Source of the DNA: Pomphorhynchus laevis
Taxonomy: Eukaryota; Acanthocephala; Palaeacanthocephala; Echinorhynchida; Pomphorhynchidae
Assembly: GCA_012934845.2 (NCBI GenBank)
Contig: WNNJ02003858.1
Span: 1-64,000 of the forward strand
Direction of reading: 5' to 3'
Length of the DNA stretch: 64,000 bases
Below are positions 27,701 to 32,720 of this stretch, piece by piece; within the stretch, counting starts at the first letter, position 1; the number at the start of each line of letters is the position of its first letter. A model generated the notes under the pieces. The model was not told where the DNA came from, did no database searches, and worked only from the letters and a program-made list of their open reading frames with translations. Both the position numbers and the translations under genes were made by a program.

Positions 27701-30275
27701 ACTAACAACGTCCTTTCCGGATCATCCTAGTTTTATTCGGCAGGAATTTTAATTGCTGTCGCTGCTTGCTTTCTCACAGGATCCCTTTATCGGATACGTT
27801 TTTATAATTTAATCGCAGAATGTGTAAAACTGTGCTCCGGGAGCTGAAAAGCTTCAGATTCATAATCGTAGATATTGCCAAAAACCGGAGTTCGATTACA
27901 TGCAGATCAGACTTCCTTATCAGTCCTAGACGAGCTGATGGTAGCTGGCAGCACTCATCAGTAAGGTGAACCACCATCAGTTGTTCCGGCTGCCTTGTGA
28001 TATATTTAAAAGGCATCTCCGAGAATTTGCGAACGTAGTAGCATGGGCATAGCCTCTTTAAACTGACAACGTCCTTTCCGGATCATCCTATATATATCAA
28101 TGGACCGGTGGCGGATAATAAAATATATTCATTTTGAACATCTTAATTTTATTGCATGTGATTTTTAGGTTGATGTAAACACCGGCGAAACATTTAATAA
28201 AAAGATTTTTGTTTCTGCGTGGTGGTCAAAAAAGTCTTAATAAGACGTTTTAGTCTTCAATTGCACTATTGTCAAATCTTAAGCCAAACAGATCCGCACT
28301 TTAATTCCAAAATGTTTTCTAAATGCTTAATTTTTATCCGTTTAAAAGACAGTAAGCAGTAGCAAATCTTTTGTCAATTAGAAAGTATACATCAGCCAAT
28401 AATAATGGTACAGTTCAAAGGAGAATGCATACCTATATTAATCCGGCTAGAAAAACCAATGAACGATGGAATAAAAGATTCAATAGTTGATCGATTATGG
28501 AAGTTATATCTGGACGCATTACGTTACAGCGTCAATACCTACGACATGATATCTTCATTGTTATTAAGGTAATTATTACTAGTCGAAAGCTAAAATAGAA
28601 GTGTAATAATTCATCGTGACTTTAATATTTTCTTCAACATTTGGTGTGCGCAAATTGACATAGGTAGTTTCTTAAATATTAAATAGCTAGCACTCTTACC
28701 TTGTTCTGGCAGAACTATCTATTAAAAAAATTAAATTTTTTGTGAATTACTACAGGTCGGGATATGTGAAAGACCACGTATGTTTAACAAATTGTATTGA
28801 ATATATACAGACATTAAAGGGACAAAAATTTTATTTATTTTACATTCCGACTCTTAGTCTTCTTCATAATATTGTAAATATGTATGCAAGCATATGGTAA
28901 TATTTAGACTGAATATTTTAGGTTTAAAATATATACACTTACAGCATTCATGAATAGCACTCGAAATAGTCAAATCGTAAAATAAAATTTTTGTTCCTTC
29001 AATGTCAGTAGACAATCAATACAATTTATTATATATATAACATTGACGTGATCAGGAGATCATTGAATCGGTGTTGAAGATCCTGTGATGAATTCTTTAA
29101 TTTATTTTTTCAATTGTCCTAGATCACACAAGGTGATTTTGCAGCGGATACAGCGGTATAATTCCTTCATTACTTCCAACTCCTTGATTAACATGTCAGA
29201 TTTTAGACTGACATATTGGTATTGTATCATCCGCTAATGCCGAAGAAATATTACTTGATATCGCAAAAAGCCATAGGTAGTATCTTAAATATTAAATAGC
29301 TAGCATTCATACCAAAAAGTTATGATAGAAGTTCATTCCAGAAAGTTCTGGCAGAACTTCCTATTTTTATAAAACAAAACTTTTACTTTGAGTTGCTACA
29401 GGTCGGGATCTTTTAAGGACAACGTATATTTAATAAATTATATTAAGTGTTTACAGACATTAAAGGAAAAAATTCTATTTATTCAGTTCCGACTCTTAAA
29501 GTCCATACACCTTAAATTACAACATGTCAGATTCTAGCCTGACATTAGAATTGTTGGCTATTTTCTCTTTATGTATTCATTCTCCTATCTATTTTTTTAT
29601 TTTTGTTTTAACACTGTTGTAACCTTTAATATTAACTTTTAAAAGACATTGCATCTATATTATAAAGAAAATAGTGTCGCCGAAAATTCAATAAAACATT
29701 GTATGGTTTTCTTCCAGCTTAAGTTTAATGCTAATAAATAAGCAACTTTTATTTTATATATAAACATAATATATACATTATAGCGTTATGCTTCAATCAA
29801 AATATTTTACTTTTCAATGAGAAAATATCATTTGAATTTGTATTTAAAAACCACTATTTTATCCTAACTGTATTCATTATTTAATATTTAGATATTCTGG
29901 TAACGATCGAGTGAATGTTGACTTTTGGATTGAATTAGATAAGCTTATAAAAGGAAAGACAGTTTCAATATGCGGCGATCTAATTGTAAGATTAAAATTA
30001 GTCATTTTGACATTTCAAAAGATTCTTTACAGCAAATCCCTAATCAAGAGGATTTGAGCTACGCTAGTCGAATAATTACAGATTTCATTCATGACCACGG
30101 TATTGGCTTCACAGCCCTATCAGTTTGTAAAATTCTATACGGGATCGATAGTTATGAGCACCCCAAAGTAATATGGCAAACTATTAAGAAATACTGGAAT
30201 TCAATGAAATCGATTCCGTTTGATCAGTTACTCTCTCTGGCTGACAATAAGCTACAAGCTACTAGAAAAATGTAG
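3545..30275 (+). CDS. RECQL4: RECQL4-like DNA helicase homologue, 16 exons, catalytic motifs lost
   Basis: Exons: 3545-3740, 3773-3835, 6932-7039, 10040-10179, 11479-11759, 12559-12608, 12661-12761, 12812-12914, 13719-13832, 13891-14018, 14063-14246, 18829-18974, 22128-22284, 28382-28568, 29892-29985, 30033-30275. They sum to 2295 bases (764 codons plus stop) with matching phase at every junction. Order matches animal RecQ4: basic segment and CCHC zinc knuckle (C48, C51, H56, C61), RecQ helicase core (about 105-430), RECQL4-specific C-terminal region (about 430-764). RecQ4 acts in replication initiation and genome stability in the nucleus; the Sld2-like N-terminus would lie upstream and is not found here. 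Walker A, DEAH, motif V and motif VI are all replaced although the frame is open, so ATPase activity is unlikely. The homology is from motif recognition, not a search. Introns are either 32-58 bases or 0.8-6.1 kb. Confidence 0.85.
3773..3835 (+). CDS. RECQL4: RECQL4 exon: linker to helicase core
   Basis: A 63-base exon encoding TPFYVESTLIYGSDGEVVYT after a 32-base intron (3741-3772), one of the shortest spliceosomal introns that could be expected. Donor GTAAGT, phase 1. Confidence 0.7.
4193..4264 (+). ncRNA. Hammerhead-like motif, swapped order (family 1)
   Basis: GGCAACC-GAAA, then CCAGTGAGTA, then CATTCTA-CTGATGA-GTGTTGCC, then TACTCATTGG and a cleavage strand ending TCTGGAAG. GGCAAC pairs with GTTGCC (stem II) and GGCCAGTGAGTA with TACTCATTGGTC (stem III, 12 bp with wobbles). 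The cleavage strand is decayed here; elsewhere in the family it reads GGTCGTC-TAGAA, pairing TAGAA with TTCTA (stem I). Confidence 0.55.
4571..4659 (+). ncRNA. Hammerhead ribozyme, canonical order (family 4), stem II damaged
   Basis: GCCTT-CTGATGA-GCACG ... CGGGC-GAAA-C ... AGTC-AGGGT. Stem I GCCTT/AGGGT (with wobbles) and the GTC cleavage triplet are present; stem II has one A-G mismatch compared with the intact copy at 56323. Sense to RECQL4 within its second long intron. Confidence 0.55.
4881..4953 (-). ncRNA. Hammerhead-like motif, swapped order (family 3, unit 1)
   Basis: Minus strand: GCAGTC-GAAA-CGTACCCTAACCAC, TTCA, TCCGA-CTGACGA-T-GACTGC, GTGGTTGGGGGTGTC, TCGGA. Stem II 6-7 bp, stem III about 13 bp with G-T wobbles, stem I TCCGA/TCGGA 5 bp, GTC at the expected cleavage point. 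Confidence 0.65.
5275..5347 (-). ncRNA. Hammerhead-like motif, swapped order (family 3, unit 2)
   Basis: Same arrangement as at 4881-4953. Here the stem III return strand reads GTGGTTAGGATCGTC: CCTAACCAC/GTGGTTAGG is perfect and ACG/CGT closes next to the core, with an internal loop between. Confidence 0.65.
5668..5740 (-). ncRNA. Hammerhead-like motif, swapped order (family 3, unit 3)
   Basis: Identical in sequence to unit 2, 393 bases downstream. Confidence 0.65.
6021..6068 (+). ncRNA. Family 1 ribozyme fragment, truncated after CTGATGA
   Basis: AGGCAACC-GAAA-CGACCAGTGAG and CATTCTA-CTGATGA-GTGTT are present, then the sequence breaks into a palindrome. The missing cleavage strand, GGTCGTC-TAGAA, occurs just upstream but on the opposite strand (5985-6000), so an inversion has split the unit. 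Confidence 0.5.
6066..6190. repeat. Palindrome and TAGTAGTGTATA minisatellite
   Basis: TATTATACACTACTA is followed by its exact reverse complement at about 6083-6097, then degenerate copies of TAGTAGTGTATA to 6190. Confidence 0.75.
6932..7039 (+). CDS. RECQL4: RECQL4 exon: start of RecQ core
   Basis: Encodes ERLKRIRLTCPNLIEVIKII-LRG, corresponding to the segment that in RecQ4 reads FRxGQxxAIxxIL-G-ES. The Q-motif glutamine is replaced. Acceptor GCTTTAG, donor GTATTA; phases 1 and 1 join neatly to 3835 and 10040 across ~3-kb introns. Confidence 0.75.
7040..10039. other. RECQL4 intron, AT-rich, mostly featureless
   Basis: Contains short hairpins (AATCGATCACT mirrored near 7433-7456; ATTTGCACA/TTGTGCAAAT near 7478) and one copy of the CTGCTATG structured element near 9232-9290. 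A degenerate short repeat based on AATGACGTATTTCCTGC lies at 9300-9400. No coding exon found. Confidence 0.6.
9232..9290. repeat. Structured element CTGCTATG...CATAGCAG, diverged copy
   Basis: CTGCTATGTTA and TAACATAGCAG form an 11-bp pair across 30 bases. Matches elements at 22684 and 44890 that sit beside PLE RT fragments. A fourth partial copy is near 9850. Confidence 0.5.
10040..10179 (+). CDS. RECQL4: RECQL4 exon: Walker A region, motif lost
   Basis: Encodes GESVLLSCRDDIFFDALS then a stretch ending SIVVFICHSVAYIDSI. The flanks align with G-ES-TLLV and LVVSPLxSLMxDQ of RecQ4, but where PTGxGKS is expected the protein has SCRDDIFF (residues 129-136). The nucleotide-binding lysine and serine/threonine are absent. 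Confidence 0.75.
11479..11759 (+). CDS. RECQL4: RECQL4 exon: motif Ib and degenerate DEAH box
   Basis: Encodes MHGQTDISKRNSILSDL, ADILFTTPEYLLG and VICDAQNISPLSKDYRPSYL. The last is the RecQ4 DEAHCxSxWSHxFRPSYL region with D-E-A-H changed to C-D-A-Q (residues 238-241). I use a GTACTA donor at 11760 because it restores phase to the next exon; the stronger GTAAGT at 11749 would not. This donor choice is the least certain junction of the model. Confidence 0.8.
12559..12608 (+). CDS. RECQL4: RECQL4 exon: motif III
   Basis: A 50-base exon encoding DSFENLVLTANIPVTL; LVLTAN matches the LGLTATA of motif III. Flanked by TTTAAG acceptor and GTCATT donor, followed by a 52-base intron. Confidence 0.6.
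12661..12761 (+). CDS. RECQL4: RECQL4 exon: end of first RecA-like domain
   Basis: Encodes SIQSNIKILDLMKLDQM then NIFLKISRITNDYK, aligning with the D-I-A-x-H-L ... NLHLSVSxDxD segment of RecQ4. Acceptor ATTTCAG; 50-base intron follows. Confidence 0.7.
12812..12914 (+). CDS. RECQL4: RECQL4 exon: motif IV
   Basis: Encodes PLIELLRSSVEKYVIVQCSK then RENVTTLISEFKYN, matching the ALxxLL ... SxIIYCxTRxxxExLAxxL block that opens the second RecA-like domain. Confidence 0.75.
13719..13832 (+). CDS. RECQL4: RECQL4 exon: motif V region
   Basis: Encodes QLHSGLSVNERRLILQQYQS then GQTKLLISTVLP. HxGLSxxERRxxQxxFxxG is kept, but the following AFGMGID of motif V is replaced by VLPHNLSI across the junction. 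Confidence 0.8.
13891..14018 (+). CDS. RECQL4: RECQL4 exon: motif VI region, arginine finger lost
   Basis: Encodes LLIIYGNPMDLELLMKCIVN then MNRATLSCVYIFCYDQ. The hydrophobic frame and the SxCxLFYD end are kept, while QxxGRAGRDG is replaced by KCIVNMNRAT (residues 408-417). Introns either side are 58 and 44 bases. Confidence 0.8.
14063..14246 (+). CDS. RECQL4: RECQL4 exon: start of RECQL4-specific C-terminal region
   Basis: Encodes NEAKRFIYNHYIDFYPVTKL ... TKLISIPVDMAQSLFVKS. This aligns with the DLxELRRHVxxxxxDxxxVKRL block and the LDMxEExIETLL block of RecQ4. Phase 1 donor GTATGA leads to a 4.6-kb intron holding an R2-like LINE. Confidence 0.75.
14718..16935 (+). pseudogene. R2-like non-LTR retrotransposon, copy 1, broken, in RECQL4 intron
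   Basis: Starts MTRGKPSRFVQCCRCN and a cysteine-rich KCRRCKC...CTNCRATNC block (14718-14850), then RT pieces: RSIGVGEILRRLIGK (15054), NEGFTNGDPLAMAAF (15382), YADDGNFVG (about 15496). Near 16190-16740 comes SNWLSSRSLEYYGLH, RHNEVRD and the endonuclease core, and the C-terminal region runs to about 16935. Order matches LINEs with a C-terminal CCHC and restriction-like endonuclease. At least six stops or frameshifts; the stretch between the cysteine block and the RT is shortened. Not functional. Confidence 0.8.
16936..18828. other. RECQL4 intron, AT-rich, no feature recognised
   Basis: Very AT-rich with short ATTATATTTTAA-type runs. No exon, ribozyme or transposon domain seen. Confidence 0.5.
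18829..18974 (+). CDS. RECQL4: RECQL4 exon: C-terminal region
   Basis: Encodes DLQVLIQNMERCNIPGVHLE then PTVQHTCLLYIYKSTKKILG, matching LLCYLELH...LELL...CRL of RecQ4. I take the acceptor at TTTAG (18824-18828) because it gives the phase required by the previous exon. Donor GTAAGT. Confidence 0.7.
20525..20565. repeat. Perfect hairpin, 18-bp arms
   Basis: CCAATTGTGCATTTTTTC is followed after 5 bases by its exact reverse complement. Lies 30 bases from a larger foldback. Confidence 0.85.
20597..20733. mobile_element. Foldback element, ~137 bases, arms ~65 bases
   Basis: AATTTTACTTTTCTA at the left end matches the reverse complement of the right end, and pairing continues almost to the centre near 20665 (CTACAATTT / AAATTGTAG). 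A few mismatches show it is not brand new. Such MITE-like hairpins are usually non-autonomous DNA transposons; no target duplication is obvious. Confidence 0.7.
22128..22284 (+). CDS. RECQL4: RECQL4 exon: C-terminal region
   Basis: Encodes KQLLQTVFEVGDYIEKTKKR then IVFKLVEFCNENGLEIFDFL, corresponding to the FDMVKLxDxxGWELxxVxxxLxxL part of RecQ4. Acceptor ATTATAG, donor GTAAAA. Confidence 0.7.
22684..22770. repeat. Structured element with interlocked pairings, beside PLE fragment
   Basis: TTAGAGG ... CTGCTAT ... CCTCTA ... ATAGCAG: the two pairings interlock (A-B-A'-B'), as in a pseudoknot. On the minus strand it also has GGGCC-GAAAC and CTCCTGATGACC, hammerhead-like words without the right stem partners. 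It lies about 90 bases past the end of a minus-strand PLE RT fragment, as at 44890. Confidence 0.55.
22857..23110 (-). pseudogene. PLE RT C-terminal fragment (GVPMGG lineage)
   Basis: Encodes NTLNNEILRIATICNDIGFL and NLIDTYFKLGYYKNNIKQKI, identical in kind to the end of the frame at 45041-45877. Only the RT thumb is present. Confidence 0.8.
23812..24060. repeat. Two-copy direct repeat, ~110 bases
   Basis: AATCTTTCTCTATAGGCAAT through TAGAATTAAACTTCAAT occurs at about 23812-23920 and again at about 23951-24058, nearly identical. Immediately before it, 23593-23793 (minus) has a 66-codon frame of mixed composition that I do not recognise. Confidence 0.75.
24193..24860 (-). pseudogene. PLE RT fragment (GVPMGG lineage)
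   Basis: Minus strand: TYDFSTLYTNLDLVDIKEA, then KGVPMGGNSSPIIADLFL and FRYIDDICVFN. These are RT motifs A, B and C of a Penelope-like RT. It is joined abruptly to the KLLSGKFL segment that ends other copies, so a middle part is missing. Broken. Confidence 0.8.
24991..25400 (-). pseudogene. PLE RT C-terminal fragment (GVPMGG lineage)
   Basis: Encodes the thumb segment ending KLLSGKFLWMDNK. Shares almost all sequence with 45041-45420. A further remnant of the RYIDD region lies at 25540-25625. Three such fragments in a row on the same strand suggest tandem 5'-truncated copies. Confidence 0.8.
25970..26300 (+). repeat. Single family 3 unit, plus orientation
   Basis: Carries the family 3 landmarks: the CACACACGCAACAAGCCAG stretch, the ribozyme region at 26065-26137 and the GGACCACAGTTTCAAGC tail. 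It abuts the family 6 units at 26301 without spacer. Preceded by a TATACTTCAGTATATA microsatellite (25820-25930). Confidence 0.8.
26065..26137 (+). ncRNA. Hammerhead-like motif, swapped order (family 3), core decayed
   Basis: ACAGTC-GAAA-CGGACCCTAAC, CTGACCA-TGACTGCT, GTTAGGAGCGT. Stem II is intact, but the core reads CTGACCA instead of CTGANGA and the H17 base is changed, so it should be inactive. Confidence 0.5.
26412..26451 (+). ncRNA. Minimal type I hammerhead ribozyme, intact core
   Basis: CGGTA-CTGATGA-GCTC-CGTTA-GGGC-GAAA-CGCGTA-TACCG. Stem I CGGTA/TACCG 5 bp; stem II GCTC/GGGC 4 bp with a 5-base loop; stem III is only A-T and C-G around GC. Predicted cleavage follows A at 26446. Very short stem III is the known hallmark of hammerheads in PLEs and retrozymes that act as dimers. 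Sense to RECQL4, inside its 6.1-kb intron. Confidence 0.85.
26874..26913 (+). ncRNA. Minimal hammerhead, decayed sister copy
   Basis: Same layout as 26412-26451 with stem I and CTGATGA kept, but GAAA reads TAAA, which should abolish catalysis. Confidence 0.7.
27204..27272 (-). ncRNA. Hammerhead-like motif, swapped order (family 2, unit 1)
   Basis: Minus strand: GGCAGCC-GAAA-CAACTGATGGTAG, CCCTA-CTGATGA-GTGCTGCC, CTACCATCAGCTCGTC, TACG. Stem II GGCAGC/GCTGCC, stem III CTGATGGTAG/CTACCATCAG plus AC/GT at the core, GTC cleavage triplet. Stem I is weak here (TA/TA, one mismatch, G-C). Confidence 0.6.
27565..27633 (-). ncRNA. Hammerhead-like motif, swapped order (family 2, unit 2)
   Basis: As unit 1, 361 bases on. 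One change in the stem II strand beside GAAA (GGCAGTC) turns the C10.1-side pair; the rest is unchanged. Confidence 0.6.
27926..27994 (-). ncRNA. Hammerhead-like motif, swapped order (family 2, unit 3)
   Basis: Here X' is TAGG and X is CCTTA, giving a 4-bp stem I with one wobble where units 1 and 2 have a mismatch, a paired change on both strands. Stems II and III kept. Confidence 0.6.
28382..28568 (+). CDS. RECQL4: RECQL4 exon: C-terminal region
   Basis: Encodes MVQFKGECIPILIRLEKPMN then DSIVDRLWKLYLDALRYSVN, matching VLVEFSxLxFHL ... ICDFLYxRxxxxExxxLxRLRR of RecQ4. Acceptor CAATTAG chosen by phase; donor GTAATT. Confidence 0.75.
28668..29500. repeat. Direct repeat pair, ~200 bases, 606 apart
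   Basis: TAGGTAGTTTCTTAAATATT ... ACATTCCGACTCTTA (28668-28863) recurs diverged at 29274-29500. The space between holds short inverted words only. No RT, capsid or transposase sequence seen, so I do not assign a family. Confidence 0.6.
29892..29985 (+). CDS. RECQL4: RECQL4 exon: penultimate
   Basis: Encodes YSGNDRVNVDFWIELDKLIK then GKTVSICGDLI. Ends at a perfect GTAAGA donor; the 47-base intron ends TTCTTTACAG. An identical exon lies in the duplicated block at 57725-57818. Confidence 0.75.
30033..30275 (+). CDS. RECQL4: RECQL4 exon: last, RecQ4-specific end
   Basis: Encodes ITDFIHDHGIGFTALSVCKI then LYGIDSYEHPKVIWQTIKKY, LLSLADNKLQ and a TAG stop. HxxxFTGRAVARIFHGIGSPCYPxxxWxxxxxxW ... LLxLAxxxL is the signature end of RECQL4, and this exon is what first identified the gene. 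AATAAA follows near 30418. Confidence 0.85.
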   Translation, partial: QIPNQEDLSYASRIITDFIHDHGIGFTALSVCKILYGIDSYEHPKVIWQTIKKYWNSMKSIPFDQLLSLADNKLQATRKM

Positions 30276-30599
30276 ATTTTAGTTATTTTGTAAAAATTGT
30301 AATATCAATTAATTTAAATCAGAAATTTACGCGTAAATATGTTTCGCAAATAATTTTTTTAACAAATCATTGAATTAAATTATTTATTGTTTATCAATTT
30401 TAACTGCAATGTATTATTAATAAATTAAAACGTTTATCAATGAAAGTTTTATCATGTCATTGAGTTTGTATCAAAAGTAAAAAAGCGTAAATAAGAAGTC
30501 GATAATGTGTCGTAGTGTTATCATGTTATTCAAATATTTATACATTTACAATTTTCAAAATTATCGACATTTTTTGAAATTTAAAAAACATTATATTTC

Positions 30600-31480
30600 A
30601 ATTCAATATCCATTTGGCGTTTTCTAATCTTCTATTTACGTAATTCAAAGTTGTTGCATGGAATTCTGTGTACCTATTAATGGGGTGTTGTGGCAGGCTT
30701 CAATTTTAGTATAATACTCAAAGTTGCAGCTTTTTAAGATGTGGACATTTACTATATTTGAGCGTTTAATATGATTTTTAAGAAAATGCCACGTTTTACC
30801 CTTTACAAAGCATGTCCATGTAAAAAATTTGATGTGACATGTCATTTTTGATTGTATCGCTAATTTTTTAGCTTAGGATTCCGACAACAGATTAACGAAT
30901 TGATCTCTTAATAGCCCAGCAGGGAAGTGAATTCTCTGCAGCATCTGAACAATGTCTTGTCGTTATTTTATTGCGAAGGCTTTAGAGGAGCAAATTAACG
31001 CTGGTCGACGTAATAAAGCTTTAGCGGTAGTGATCTTATATGTAGACGAGGTGTAAGAATTCCATGGAAACGATTGCCCAGGTATACATGCATTTCAAAA
31101 TAGTGTCGTTTGGATTCGTGTTTCGAGTTTTGTCACTTCGACTTCGAGAAAATTAATTTTTAGACGAGAATTTTCAAGAGTGACTTTTTATTGGATATAC
31201 AGGTCTTGCGAATTCAATAATGCGGCGAAGTCGTAACATCAAAATTTTTATCTAGGATTATAAAAACGTTGTCAACGTATCTCCATCAGTGAGCGATGTT
31301 AGATATTTTAAGCTTGATATCTTTTTCATAGTCATCATATATAAATTAGCGAGTGTTGGACCTAAAGTCGATCCCATCGCTACGTCATCAGTTTGATCAC
31401 AAATATTTTTCACGAGTTCGAATGCATCTTTCATTGTATATCATCTTAGTAATATGGTCCAGAAATCATAAGATTGTAGT
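30600..31480 (-). pseudogene. PLE remnant (VAMGSxLGP lineage)
   Basis: Minus strand: ICDQTDDVAMGSTLGPTLAN near 31370-31430 is RT motif B of a Penelope-type RT; FTWTCFVKGKTWHF and FEYYTKIEACHNTPLI near 30650-30830 resemble the end of a GIY-YIG tail. The frame is broken many times. Part of it is absent from copy 2 of the duplication. Confidence 0.65.
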
Positions 31481-31510
31481 TGGTTTGTACAATCGCGGGA
31501 CAATATAGTC

Positions 31511-31790
31511 GCTGCCAGATCAATTGCTCTGCTGCCAGATCAATTGCTCTGCTGCCAGATCAATTGCTCTGCTGCCAGATCAATTGCTCTGCTGCCAGAT
31601 CAATTGCTCTGCTGCCAGATCAATTGCTCTGCTGCCAGATCAATTGCTCTGCTGCCAGATCAATTGCTCTGCTGCCAGATCAATTGCTCTGCTGCCAGAT
31701 CAATTGCTCTGCTGCCAGATCAATTGCTCTGCTGCCAGATCAATTGCTCTGCTGCCAGATCAATTGCTCTGCTGCCAGATCAATTGTTCT
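31511..31790. repeat. 20-base satellite, 14 perfect copies
   Basis: GCTGCCAGATCAATTGCTCT is repeated 14 times; only the last copy differs, by one base. As 20 is not a multiple of three and the unit has no stop in any forward frame, all three frames stay open and encode the same 20-residue periodic peptide; I do not take these as genes. Copy 2 of the duplication retains about one and a half units. Confidence 0.97.
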
Positions 31791-32252
31791 GCACCATCCC
31801 TGATATACGATGGTGGTTTTAGCAGGATGAGCATTAATAATTTGTTGATAGTTTTTGCTAGCTTGTGGTTTAACGATGAGTAACTGGCAATAATATATCG
31901 AATCTAAAGCTTAGGTTTGTTGACTTTTGGTAACAGATAGAAAAAACGGCGTATCGCATTAGTTGACCGAACACTATCATAAAAATCCTTAGAAATCATA
32001 GAAATCCAACACCATTTTCTATAAATGCCGCTTTTCGAAAGAAATCATGAACCGTTGTTTACTCAGCACATCCGTGCATTACCATTATACATGCTGTATA
32101 CATCAAGGATCCAACGAGTGCAACGACAATTCAGCAACAACCTCTGCCTAGTGTTTAAGGATGGTCCGCACCGCAATTCAACGTAATCAAGAGCGTAAAC
32201 CTCGGTCAATAGAGCATATTGTCGGAAATGCCTTCATCACAATGTCACACAA

Positions 32253-32340
32253 GCAACGGAAACGACCAGTGAGTACTTCATTCTCTTGATAAGTGTTGCA
32301 AGTACTCCATAATTTCGATGCTGAAGTTGTCGTCTAGAAT
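32253..32340 (+). ncRNA. Hammerhead-like motif, swapped order (family 1)
   Basis: GCAAC-G-GAAA-CGACCAGTGAG, ATTCT-CTTGATAAG-TGTTGC, then GTTGTCGTC-TAGAAT. Stem III ACGAC/GTCGT, stem I ATTCT/AGAAT, stem II GCAAC/GTTGC, GTC triplet present. The core reads CTTGATAAG, decayed by small changes. Confidence 0.55.
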
Positions 32341-32631
32341 TGACATGGTGATTGAAAGTCGTGAATCAAAGTCCATTCTAACAAGCAACATCATTTTCTA
32401 TAAATGCCGCACATTGTAAGAAAATCTGGACCGATGTTTACTCAGCACATTCATACACTACCAGTATAAATACCGAATATTTTTAGGATCCAACGAGTGC
32501 AGCGTCAATTCAGCAACAATATTTGCCTAGTGTTTAAGGATAGTTCGCACAGCAATTCAAATTTATAAAGAACCCACGCCTCAGTTCATTAAGCAAAGTG
32601 TCGAAAATACTTTCGTTTACAATGCCACACA

Positions 32632-32720
32632 GGCAATTGAAACAACCAGTGGGTACGTCATTTTACTAATGATTATGCCAGATCCTTAATCATTTTGGTG
32701 CTAAAGTGGTCGTCTAGAAT
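32632..32720 (+). ncRNA. Hammerhead-like motif, swapped order (family 1), second unit
   Basis: GGCAATT-GAAA-CAACCAGTGGG, ATTTTA-CTAATGA-TTATGCC, TGGTCGTC-TAGAAT. All three stems persist with changes on both sides (GGCA/TGCC; ATTTTA/TAGAAT with one wobble). The core G is lost (CTAATGA). Confidence 0.55.

Larger units (their letters stand above)
27105..28090 (-). repeat. Tandem array, three ~361-base units (family 2)
   Basis: CTTCAGATTCATAATCGTAG recurs at 27130, 27491 and 27852, exactly 361 apart. Units differ by a few percent. Ribozyme-like region is on the minus strand in each. The same short minus-strand frame (MPFKY.TRQ...) opens in all three; it overlaps the ribozyme and is not taken as a gene. 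Confidence 0.9.

Noticed and set aside
27064-28016. Three similar minus-strand frames of 76-80 codons (MPFKY...)
   Set aside because: They are the three copies of the family 2 tandem unit and overlap the ribozyme region; repeated appearance only reflects the repeat.
31480-31883. Three overlapping open frames of 92-119 codons
   Set aside because: They are the same 20-base satellite read in three frames; openness follows from the unit having no stop in any forward frame.
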